Assembly (NCBI GenBank): GCA_024654105.1
Contig: JANLID010000361.1
Location: forward strand, 1-12,396
From: Gallionella sp.
Lineage (GTDB): Bacteria > Pseudomonadota > Gammaproteobacteria > Burkholderiales > Gallionellaceae
DNA length: 12,396 nt
Direction: 5' to 3'
In this document: positions 6,659-12,396 of the stretch, piece by piece
Position numbering within the stretch: the stretch's first letter is position 1
How the letters are laid out: every line of letters starts with the position of its first letter
The notes under the pieces: model-generated
What the model was told of the DNA's origin: nothing
Seen by the model: the letters and a program-made list of their open reading frames with translations, nothing else
Database searches by the model: none
Position numbers and translations under genes: made by a program

Positions 6659-7380
6659 TCAGCTTCTTTCAAAATAAATGGAATAGGAACCAGAAACCAT
6701 TTGGCGACCGCCTGCCCGTTCTGGCGCGCTGCCACAAACCGCCAACCGCTCACCGCCTTTATGGCGGCATTATCCAACACATCATGCCCGCTGCTTTGAT
6801 ACAACTTAACCTGACCGGGCAAGCCGCTCGCCAGCACCTCGACATTCAGCACTACCCTGCCCTGCCACCCCATGCGCCGTGCCACCATCGGATAGGACGG
6901 CACCGGATTTTTCAGGTACGCTGCCTGATAGTCCGGTTCGCGATCATGCTCTCGAGCTTGGGCTGCCGAAGCAGCCGAAGCAGCCGGAGCAGGTGAAGCC
7001 GCAGTCGGCTGGGGCGGCGCACTGCTTACCTCCTCAGTGGGCGGCGTTTCCTCAGGCGCATCCGGCATCGCGACCTGCGGCGCAGGTTGCACACGCTGCG
7101 GCTCGACAGGCTTGGGCTTAACCACCGGCTTCGGTTTTGGTTCCGGGGGCTTTGGCTCAGGCGGCTTCGGTTTTGGTTCCGGCGGCTTCGGTTCTGGCGG
7201 CGCGGGCTGAGGTGGCGCAGGCAACGTGACACTGACCGACATCTCATGGCGCACCGGCTTGGAAATGCTCGGCAACATCACCCACGACCACGCCAGCAAG
7301 GCATGTGCCAACGCAACCAATGCCACAACCAACAAACGGTTGCGCAATGGCAAACCAACAAAATTCTGAATAGCCGACAT
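6655..7380 (-). CDS. tonB: TonB energy-transducing protein
   Basis: Spans the periplasm and transmits energy from ExbB/ExbD to outer-membrane receptors; 241 aa, close to E. coli TonB (239). The N-terminal membrane anchor is at about residues 14-36 and keeps the functionally important His (H26, in ALAHALLAW). A Pro/Lys/Glu-rich spacer (54-94) contains a 12-residue repeat, PEPKPPEPKPKP, twice (62-73 and 74-85). An Ala/Pro linker follows. The C-terminal TonB domain (about 150-237) has YLKNPVPSYPMVARRMGWQG, VLASG and AAIKAVSGWRFVAA. The ATG at 7378-7380 has an AGGA upstream. It begins 152 nt after the thioredoxin-like gene and overlaps exbB by 4 nt. It probably serves the receptor encoded upstream, but could serve others. 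Confidence 0.95.
   Translation of the reverse strand: MSAIQNFVGLPLRNRLLVVALVALAHALLAWSWVMLPSISKPVRHEMSVSVTLPAPPQPAPPEPKPPEPKPKPPEPKPPEPKPKPVVKPKPVEPQRVQPAPQVAMPDAPEETPPTEEVSSAPPQPTAASPAPAASAASAAQAREHDREPDYQAAYLKNPVPSYPMVARRMGWQGRVVLNVEVLASGLPGQVKLYQSSGHDVLDNAAIKAVSGWRFVAARQNGQAVAKWFLVPIPFILKEAE
7126..7197. repeat. Two 36-bp tandem units in the proline-rich part of tonB
   Basis: The units at 7126-7161 and 7162-7197 share their first 21 bases exactly and most of the rest. Each encodes PEPKPPEPKPKP. Such in-frame units set the length of the periplasm-spanning rod and can expand or contract. Confidence 0.8.
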
Positions 7381-7532
7381 CGATAATCCTGGAAAAAGCT
7401 ACCCGCAGGTTAACGCGGATAAACATGAATTGAGTGGTTGGCTGAAAGTTTCATATCGTTTCATCTTGTTGAATTGCACCGGCGGAACAAATCCATCCGC
7501 ACTCGCAACTACACCAACTGCTTTCCCCAAAG
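7381..7532. other. 152-nt gap between the thioredoxin-like gene and tonB
   Basis: No clear terminator is seen. On the minus strand there is a direct repeat, GAAACGATATGAAAC (GAAAC twice, 10 nt apart), around 7450-7465, which could be an operator. No convincing Fur box (GATAATGATAATCATTATC type) was found; only a short cgataatcc touches the tonB start. The segment ttaacgcggataaacatgaa (7410-7429) resembles fragments of a common dispersed repeat. Whether tonB-exbB-exbD has its own promoter is open. Confidence 0.35.
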
Positions 7533-8030
7533 CTATCGGAAACCGTATTGCTCCTTGATCCACTGCTCAACATCTTTCTGTTCAAGTTTGCCGCTGAAGG
7601 CACCTGTTCTGCCGTCTGCGCCGAAAAAATAGGTACGCGGCAATTCGCCATACCACCTTTTATCAATCTCGAATCGCAAACGGTCGGCATTGCTGTCCGC
7701 AAACAGCCATGTCTCCGATTTGCCCAGCGAGAACGTTTCCAGAGTGCCGGAAACGGGCTCCATTTCCTCGTATGTATCAGTCGATACCACCACCAGGTCG
7801 AGCTGCGGGTATTTTTTGACCAGTTCCTTGAACATCGACAATTCGACCTTGCAATAACTGCAACTCAGCGACCAGAAATTGATGATAAACGGCTTTCCCT
7901 GCCGGGCAGAAACAATCTGCTGATAGCTGCCGCGGACGAATGGCTTTATTTCCTGGGCAGCCAGCGTTGATGCCGGAGCAAGGGATAATACGGTCAGACA
8001 CAGCCCTGCCAGAAAACCAAACCGCCTCAT
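7533..8030 (-). CDS. Exported thioredoxin-like (TlpA/ResA-type) protein
   Basis: Probable periplasmic thiol-disulfide oxidoreductase, 165 aa. The signal peptide is about residues 1-25 (RRFGFLAGLCLTVLSLAPAS...LAA). The thioredoxin fold shows FIINFWSLSCSYCKVE with the active site W53-S-L-S-C57-S-Y-C60, and the cis-proline loop GELPRTYFF (P131). The CSYC dipeptide is unlike the CGPC of thioredoxin and the CEPC-type of many TlpA proteins. The ATG (8028-8030) overlaps the stop of the upstream propeller gene (ATGA), so the two are translationally coupled. TlpA of Bradyrhizobium is known to reduce copper-delivery proteins. By analogy this protein could keep the cysteines of its propeller partner reduced, but that is inference. 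Confidence 0.85.
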   Translation of the reverse strand: MRRFGFLAGLCLTVLSLAPASTLAAQEIKPFVRGSYQQIVSARQGKPFIINFWSLSCSYCKVELSMFKELVKKYPQLDLVVVSTDTYEEMEPVSGTLETFSLGKSETWLFADSNADRLRFEIDKRWYGELPRTYFFGADGRTGAFSGKLEQKDVEQWIKEQYGFR

Positions 8031-9274
8031 TTATTTTCTTCGCCCATTTCGATCAGTCGATAGCCCTCATTTTTGGTATTCCAGGACAAGTAAACCTGAT
8101 TGTTTGCGCTGATCAGCAACGGCCAGTCGGACACGTCAGAGGTGCTCGCCAGTTTGCCTGGCGCAGACCATGATTTTCCCCCATCGCTGGAATTCATTCC
8201 GAGAATGGCGGTGTTCTCCCCGTCGAATTCCTTCCAGACAAGATAGACGCGGCTGCCCAGGCTGAGCACATAAGGATGCGCCGGCTGTGCTTCGGGGTTG
8301 CCAAAATTCAGTGGGGCGGAGAAAGTCTTGCCCTGATCAGTCGAGTGCGCGTAAAACAGGCCATGCCGTTCGGGTGCATTATTGAACCAGGTAGCGTGAT
8401 AGATGCTGTCTGCAGCTATGGAAAGCGATGGCCCGTGATGCGGACACCCGGCGACGTTCCAGTTCTCATGGCTGAGCCGCACCGGAGTCATCTTGCCGTC
8501 CAGCTTGACCAGCGCATGGTCGCGAATGTTCGTGTCGTAGACATGGCGCCATACAACGACAGGGTAACCGTCGGCATCCAAAGCCGAGGCCGTGCGGCAG
8601 CATTCACAAACATGGTCGGCAATTTTGACATTGCGCCGGAAACTGGCTCCGCCATCATCGGACATCGCATAATAAATGGCCGAGCCGGTATATTTTTCCC
8701 CTTTTTTATCAGCGGCGCTCTGGTCGCGTTTGTCGAGCCAGGCAATGTAAACATGCCCCTTGTCATTCACCGCCATGGAATCGAAACGATGGCTGATGAT
8801 CTCGCGATTGTCGTTGACGGTAATCGGCGCAGAAAAGCTTTTCCCGCCATCGGTCGAACGGCTGAAACGGATATCGCCGCTCATGGGCTTCGCCAACCCC
8901 TGCGTATAGGATACGTAGATCACTCCTTTACGCACAATGATCTTGGGGCGGTTCTCGCCGTCGCCGAGAAAGTATTCAGGCTCCGCATTGACCTTGACCG
9001 GCACGCTCCGGGTAACGCCACGATCGTCGGAATAGCTGACGTAAATATGCTGTCCGCGGATGGCAGCCAGCCACAGCCGCCCGTTCTCGTCGAAAGTTGC
9101 GCCAACCGCCAGCGATGGCTTGGCAAGGCTCTCCTTCCACTTTTTTTCCCTGTCCACCGGCGCGGCGGACGGAGCCGCCGCACCGGATTTTCCGTGGCCG
9201 GCGTGATCAGCCGCCGCCACCTGACCAACGGCCAGCGCGGCGGCAAAAAACAGTGCGACAGTTAATTTATTCAT
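8027..9274 (-). CDS. Exported Asp-box (BNR/sialidase-like) beta-propeller protein
   Basis: 415 aa from ATG 9272-9274. This start gives a clean signal peptide (MNKLTVALFFAAALAVGQVAA); an in-frame TTG at 9298 would only add 8 residues ahead of it. Asp-box repeats S-x-D-x-G-x-[ST]-[FW] occur as STDGGKSF (140), SDDGGASF (205), STDQGKTF (311) and SSDGGKSW (362), with a looser one at about 82, marking a sialidase-fold propeller. The RIP/arginine triad of real sialidases is not evident, so sialic acid cleavage is not claimed. Unusual cysteine clusters H221-V-C-E-C-C226 and C277-P-H-H280 could form a metal or thiol site. The predicted mature N-terminus is ADHAGHGKSG. It lies between the TonB-dependent receptor and the thioredoxin-like gene, overlapping the latter by 4 nt. 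Function unknown; metal handling or ligand binding is inferred from context. Confidence 0.85.
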   Translation of the reverse strand: MNKLTVALFFAAALAVGQVAAADHAGHGKSGAAAPSAAPVDREKKWKESLAKPSLAVGATFDENGRLWLAAIRGQHIYVSYSDDRGVTRSVPVKVNAEPEYFLGDGENRPKIIVRKGVIYVSYTQGLAKPMSGDIRFSRSTDGGKSFSAPITVNDNREIISHRFDSMAVNDKGHVYIAWLDKRDQSAADKKGEKYTGSAIYYAMSDDGGASFRRNVKIADHVCECCRTASALDADGYPVVVWRHVYDTNIRDHALVKLDGKMTPVRLSHENWNVAGCPHHGPSLSIAADSIYHATWFNNAPERHGLFYAHSTDQGKTFSAPLNFGNPEAQPAHPYVLSLGSRVYLVWKEFDGENTAILGMNSSDGGKSWSAPGKLASTSDVSDWPLLISANNQVYLSWNTKNEGYRLIEMGEENK

Positions 9275-9300
9275 TTTTGCATCATATAACAGGATCAAAG

Positions 9301-9322
9301 GCGGCGACCGAAAGGCCGCCGC
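9301..9322. other. Intergenic GC-rich hairpin between receptor and propeller genes
   Basis: gcggcgacc (9301-9309) pairs with ggccgccgc (9314-9322), with one A-C mismatch around a gaaa tetraloop. On the minus strand no T run follows, so it is more likely an RNA-stability or processing element within an operon than a complete terminator. It could lower propeller expression relative to the receptor. Confidence 0.6.
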
Positions 9323-9364
9323 TACTGCAAAGATTATGAGATGGACTTTCCACTCTGCGTTTGC

Positions 9365-11659
9365 TTACAAGCTGCCCTTGATCTGTGCAATCCACGTGCG
9401 CTGCGTGTATGGGTGGGCAGCGTAGTATTTCTCGTTGTTCAGGTTGTCCACGCCGACGGACATCGAGAGCCGCTTGTCTAATTTATAGTTGAACTTGGCG
9501 TCCATGACGAAGAACCGGCTCACACCACCGTATACGCCATCGTTGATATCGCTGTTGTCCAGTTGGCTGTACTGCTTCCCGCTATACCGACCGGCAAGCG
9601 TAAAATCCATCCTGTCGTCGGCATGCCAGGTTGCGGCCAGCGTCGCCCGCCAGTCCGGTATGCGAAGCATCTTCTTGCCTACGCTGGCCGGACTCTTGAC
9701 ATTCGCAAGGATCGCGGAGTCAGCAAAAGTCAGGCTGCCGGTCAGGTCTAGCCCCTGCATGAATGCATTGCGCCGCTGCATGCTCGTCTCCATGCCGCGA
9801 ATGCGAACCTTGTCAACGTTCTGGATGTTTGTCACCGACGGGGTCACAGTAGTGTTGGTCTGCCGCGTCAGATAATCGGTCACGTCGTCCTGGAAAAGCG
9901 AAATTCGCAGATTGCCGGCACCAAGATCACGCTCGGCGGCCAGTTCGCCCGCCAGTATCTTCTCCGGCTTGAGGTTGGGGTCGTTGTTGATGATGCTTGT
10001 GCCACTGATTGCACCCTGGAACAGCTCGGTGACCGTGGGAAAGCGCGCAGCACGCGAAAGGGAGCCGCGCAGCAGCCACTCTTCCGTCGCTACCCATGCA
10101 AGAGAAAGTTTCGGCGAGGAAAAGTTTTCCTTGCGCTCCGAATAAGCCAAAGTTGTTGTCGTGTTCGTCATTGTGCCACTGAAGGCGCGCCATTGTTCTT
10201 GGCGCAGGCCCAGTGTCAACTTCATGTCCTGCCCCATCTGGATCGCATCCTGAACGTAGAAGCCCTGGGTTTCGGTCTTGCCCGTACTGCCCGCATTGAC
10301 GGTGGTCGCGTCACCTGCAAGCCAGTCCGTGTTCGCGTAAGTCCGGTCATTGAGGGTGTGTTGATCGTAGTGGTAGCCGAAGGCAACGTCGTGCCCGAGC
10401 TTGCCGCGCTCCGGACTCCAATCCGCACGCACATCCGCCGTATGCCAGCCAGTCCCATCCAGGAGCTGAACCTGTCCCGCGCCGCCGCCCGCAGCAGCCG
10501 GTAACGCAACGGTAGGTTTGCGTGTAGTATCTTTGCCAAAGTTGTATTTCGTCAGCGCTGCCTCAAACGCCCAGTCGCTTTCCTGTTTCTTGTCGTAACG
10601 CCAGGCCAGACTGTTCATCAAGTGTTCTTCCAGACGTTTGCTGGGCTGCATGGCCGTGGCGGCCAGTGCATATGTGGCCCCGTCGATGTTCACATTGCCG
10701 CTGTAGACGGGATTGCCCGCCGCATCGCGCAAATAGCTTTGTACGCTGGCATCGGAATCACTACGCCAGAAACCCAGTGTGTAAGTGAGCCGAGAGCCTG
10801 GGGAAAAATCGTAGGCTAGCTTGACCTTGGCATTGTCCTGGAGACTGTGGTCAATGCCGGTTGCACCGAAGACGACGCGGTCGGCATTCTTCGCATCCTT
10901 GTCCCAGTGGTAGCCACTGACGACCGTTCCACCAGTGTTCGCCGTCTTGCGCGCGGAATTTGAGAATGACATCGGATGCCCCGTATTGTCCAAATGCCCA
11001 AAGCTCAACGTCCAGCGCAAATCGCCATTCCGATTGCCGAGAAAGGCACCCGCGCGCGCGCCATTGTAGGTTTCATCGGTGCCGTAAAGCTTGAACGACT
11101 GTGAAAAGGCTTGCGCATCGGCATATGCCTCGAACTTCTCCGGCATTCTCGACTTCATGACCATGACAACGCCGGCTGCATTGCCCGCGTAAGCTGCGGA
11201 ATGCGCGCCGTAGCTCACGTCAACGCGTTCAATCTCCTGCGGCGAAACGAACCACCAGCGCGGCGCATAGCTATAGGAATTGCCCAGCAGCATCGACACC
11301 AAGACATTGTCCGCATAGACAAGCGAACGGGCACTGTCGAGCGTGCCCGCATTGCGCGAAGCGAGAATGGCATTACGGTCGCCGATGAAGCGTTTGCGGA
11401 TCTGGATGCTCGGCAGATACTTCACCGCATCCTCGGTGTTGATGACGTTGGTGCTTTCGATCAACGCCTTGCTCGCTGCCTCGGTGGAAGTGGTAATGTT
11501 ACGGAAGGCGGCAGGGCGCTCGCCATAGACGCTCACCTCGCCAAGTTGATCCTGGACTGCTGCATCATCCGCCGCAAAAACCGGCATGGCCTGACTGACC
11601 GCCAGCGCGATCACGCTCAGCGCAAATAGTTTACCGCTGTTAACCCTTTGATTTTCCAT
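9365..11659 (-). CDS. TonB-dependent outer-membrane receptor, substrate unknown (copper compound suspected)
   Basis: 764 aa. The ATG at 11657-11659 is chosen because GGGGAGG lies 5 nt upstream; a GTG directly before it would sit too close. The signal peptide is residues 1-29 (cleavage VFA-AD). A TonB-box-like segment, QLGEVSVYGE, is at 38-47. The plug domain (about 50-175) ends in the family-typical VDVSYGAHSAAYAGNAAGVVMVM. The remainder is a 22-strand-barrel-like region of alternating aromatic/polar strands with the usual LAWVATEEWLLRGSLSRAARFPTVTELFQG and NLKPEKILAGELAAER motifs. The last residues (RTWIAQIKGSL) form the final strand, but without the usual terminal Phe/Trp. There is no cysteine and no obvious Met- or His-cluster for copper. 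The neighbours (Csp, exported thiol proteins, tonB-exbB-exbD) suggest uptake of a metal or metal chelate. A siderophore or other substrate is not excluded. Confidence 0.92.
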   Translation of the reverse strand: MENQRVNSGKLFALSVIALAVSQAMPVFAADDAAVQDQLGEVSVYGERPAAFRNITTSTEAASKALIESTNVINTEDAVKYLPSIQIRKRFIGDRNAILASRNAGTLDSARSLVYADNVLVSMLLGNSYSYAPRWWFVSPQEIERVDVSYGAHSAAYAGNAAGVVMVMKSRMPEKFEAYADAQAFSQSFKLYGTDETYNGARAGAFLGNRNGDLRWTLSFGHLDNTGHPMSFSNSARKTANTGGTVVSGYHWDKDAKNADRVVFGATGIDHSLQDNAKVKLAYDFSPGSRLTYTLGFWRSDSDASVQSYLRDAAGNPVYSGNVNIDGATYALAATAMQPSKRLEEHLMNSLAWRYDKKQESDWAFEAALTKYNFGKDTTRKPTVALPAAAGGGAGQVQLLDGTGWHTADVRADWSPERGKLGHDVAFGYHYDQHTLNDRTYANTDWLAGDATTVNAGSTGKTETQGFYVQDAIQMGQDMKLTLGLRQEQWRAFSGTMTNTTTTLAYSERKENFSSPKLSLAWVATEEWLLRGSLSRAARFPTVTELFQGAISGTSIINNDPNLKPEKILAGELAAERDLGAGNLRISLFQDDVTDYLTRQTNTTVTPSVTNIQNVDKVRIRGMETSMQRRNAFMQGLDLTGSLTFADSAILANVKSPASVGKKMLRIPDWRATLAATWHADDRMDFTLAGRYSGKQYSQLDNSDINDGVYGGVSRFFVMDAKFNYKLDKRLSMSVGVDNLNNEKYYAAHPYTQRTWIAQIKGSL

Positions 11660-11684
11660 CACTACCTCCCCTATTATGCTAATA

Positions 11685-11690
11685 ATTATA
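11685..11690 (-). promoter_or_regulatory. Candidate -10 of the receptor operon
   Basis: A perfect TATAAT on the minus strand in an AT-rich stretch, 26 nt upstream of the receptor ATG. No good -35 is found at 17 nt (cctcgg), which would fit an activator-dependent promoter. An alternative -10, TAGTAT, lies at 11717-11722. Confidence 0.35.
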
Positions 11691-11745
11691 TTTTTTATGT
11701 GCTTAAACCGAGGTGGATACTACAGGTAGAAAGAATTCCCGTAAA

Positions 11746-11762
11746 TGTGACAAATTGTCGCA
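11746..11762. promoter_or_regulatory. Dyad tgtgacaa-a-ttgtcgca, possible operator upstream of the receptor
   Basis: GACAA (11749-11753) and TTGTC (11755-11759) are perfect inverted repeats about one base. The symmetry extends to tgt/gca-type flanks with one mismatch. It lies about 55 nt upstream of the TATAAT and about 25 nt upstream of the alternative -10. The half-sites resemble the ATGACAA-TTGTCAT boxes of CusR/CopR copper response regulators, but the centre is one base instead of two. No second copy was seen in front of tonB or the Csp gene. Confidence 0.4.
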
Positions 11763-11776
11763 CCCAACAAATAGAA

Positions 11777-11804
11777 TGCCCCCATGACACGGACATGAGG
11801 GGCA
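11777..11804 (-). terminator. Terminator-like hairpin after the Csp-type gene
   Basis: tgcccccatg (11777-11786) pairs with catgaggggca (11794-11804) with one bulge around a 7-nt loop. On the minus strand it is followed by attctatttgtt, a moderately U-rich tail. It sits about 40 nt after the Csp stop codon. This separates the Csp transcript from the receptor operon, at least in part. Confidence 0.6.
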
Positions 11805-11843
11805 ATCAAAGACAGGCGGTTGGCTACTTTGGCATACCCGACA

Positions 11844-12308
11844 TCAACCCGTTATTTTCTTGCACTCCTTGAAGCAGGCATCACATGCATCCGCTGCCTG
11901 TTTGCATTGCACGTGCTCTTTCTCGAATTTGCGGCACTCTTTTTCGCAATCCTGGCAGACATCCATCACTACCTTTGCCATTTTGACGAGGTGTGCCGAG
12001 TTGTAGCTGGCAAGTTGTTCGATCGCCTCACAAGCGGCAATCATCTCGTTGACGCGCATGGCGCATATTGCCATTCCCTTGTTTTCGCCTTGGGTCCACA
12101 GATGGATGCCGTGGCTGAGGCAGGCATGGCCCTTTTTCACACAGTCGGCGGCAGCATCAATCAGGCTCTGGTGCTGTTTCATGCTCATGCCTTCCATGTG
12201 CTGTTGACTGGCGGAATGGCCGGCATGTTCTGCCGCAAATACCGAGCTTCCGGCGGCGGCAAGCATCAGGCCTCCGACTGTTCCTTTAAGCATTTCTCTT
12301 CTATCCAT
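11844..12308 (-). CDS. Csp1-like four-helix-bundle copper-storage protein (DUF326 family), Tat-exported
   Basis: 154 aa. The start is ATG 12306-12308 because AGGAGG stands 6 nt upstream; an in-frame TTG at 12395 would add 29 residues and mask the signal. The N-terminus MDRREMLKGTVGGLMLAAAG is a twin-arginine signal, with probable cleavage VFA-AEH. Then comes a His/Met-rich segment (H28, H31, H37, M38, M41, M43, H46). A helical Cys-rich domain follows with 11 Cys (56, 63, 82, 93, 118, 121, 125, 135, 142, 145, 149), including two C-x2-C-x3-C motifs. Csp1 of Methylosinus trichosporium is likewise Tat-exported and stores many Cu(I) ions on cysteines lining a four-helix bundle. The gene stands alone upstream of the receptor operon on the same strand. 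The family call is strong; copper storage in this organism is inferred. Confidence 0.88.
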   Translation of the reverse strand: MDRREMLKGTVGGLMLAAAGSSVFAAEHAGHSASQQHMEGMSMKQHQSLIDAAADCVKKGHACLSHGIHLWTQGENKGMAICAMRVNEMIAACEAIEQLASYNSAHLVKMAKVVMDVCQDCEKECRKFEKEHVQCKQAADACDACFKECKKITG

Positions 12309-12313
12309 GATTA

Positions 12314-12319
12314 ACCTCC
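12314..12319 (-). promoter_or_regulatory. Strong ribosome binding site that fixes the Csp start
   Basis: AGGAGG on the minus strand, 6 nt before the ATG at 12308. It decides against the longer TTG-initiated reading. Further upstream, TTCTGA and TTATAT/TATATT are about 17-18 nt apart and may be a sigma-70 promoter, but the match is weak. Confidence 0.75.
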
Positions 12320-12396
12320 TAACAGTTGATAAAAGTGGGCTGGTAAAATATAAGCACACTGCCACAAGAATCAGAAACAGGCATTGCCGCTTCAAG

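Noticed and set aside
7126..7197. CRISPR-like or minisatellite array
   Set aside because: It is a two-unit coding repeat for the proline-rich rod of TonB, with no spacers.
5576..7380. Tol-Pal system (tolQ-tolR-tolA)
   Set aside because: The third protein has a TonB-type C-terminal domain and PEPK-rich spacer, order is tonB-exbB-exbD, and tolB and pal are missing.
7375..7470. Fur box in front of tonB
   Set aside because: Only a short cgataatcc is present; no 19-bp palindrome near the Fur consensus could be found.
8027..9274. Calling the propeller a true sialidase (neuraminidase)
   Set aside because: Only Asp boxes support it. The catalytic arginine triad and RIP motif are not evident, and no sialic-acid gene is nearby.
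9275..9298. TTG start adding 8 residues to the propeller protein
   Set aside because: The ATG at 9274 gives a standard signal peptide directly. The extra residues (MILLYDAK) precede it and do not improve the ribosome binding site.
9301..9322. Complete rho-independent terminator after the receptor gene
   Set aside because: The stem is good but no T run follows on the minus strand, so full termination is unlikely.
5576..12308. A methanobactin operon
   Set aside because: No precursor peptide, MbnB/MbnC, MbnP or MbnH gene is present. The resemblance is limited to a TonB-dependent receptor near copper-type genes.
12309..12395. 29-residue N-terminal extension of the Csp protein from a TTG
   Set aside because: A strong AGGAGG stands before the internal ATG, and only that start places the twin-arginine motif at the N-terminus.

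Overview
The window reads as chromosome of a betaproteobacterium. TypA, HtpG, the RhlE-type helicase and the Ton proteins all look proteobacterial, and Nitrosomonadales/Gallionellaceae-like lineages fit best; the genus is not proven by the sequence. It splits into a housekeeping/stress half (1-5435) and an accessory half (5576-12308) that appears to be a metal-handling, probably copper-handling, Ton system.

Housekeeping half: typA/bipA (minus strand, 3' end outside the window) lies downstream of htpG (minus). A long region from 3412 to 3848 separates htpG from a divergent RhlE-type DEAD-box RNA helicase (plus). htpG has a recognisable heat-shock sigma-32 type promoter. The helicase has a perfect TATAAT about 300 nt upstream, suggesting a long leader, and ends in a strong intrinsic terminator at 5452-5480.

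Accessory half, all on the minus strand. In transcription order it holds a Tat-exported, cysteine-rich Csp1/DUF326-type copper-storage protein, a TonB-dependent outer-membrane receptor, an exported Asp-box (BNR, sialidase-like) beta-propeller protein, an exported thioredoxin/TlpA-like protein, then tonB, exbB and exbD. The propeller and thioredoxin genes, and tonB and exbB, each overlap by ATGA. A terminator-like hairpin follows the Csp gene, and a GACAA-T-TTGTC dyad lies upstream of the receptor. The arrangement suggests a receptor with its own TonB-ExbB-ExbD motor plus periplasmic copper-binding and redox proteins. The Csp and propeller proteins share a peculiar mature N-terminus (A-E-H-A-G-H and A-D-H-A-G-H), each predicted to place His at position 3, as in an ATCUN copper site. 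That the substrate is copper or a copper chelate is inference.

A second theme is an unusual load of short dispersed-repeat-like palindromes of several different types (751-776, 1381-1497, 3746-3772, 5147-5166, 5521-5579). Two of them sit in frame inside genes: one in TypA, between the GTPase domain and domain II, and one in the helicase tail. Another contains the stop codon of exbD. No tRNA, rRNA, CRISPR array, transposase or phage gene was seen.
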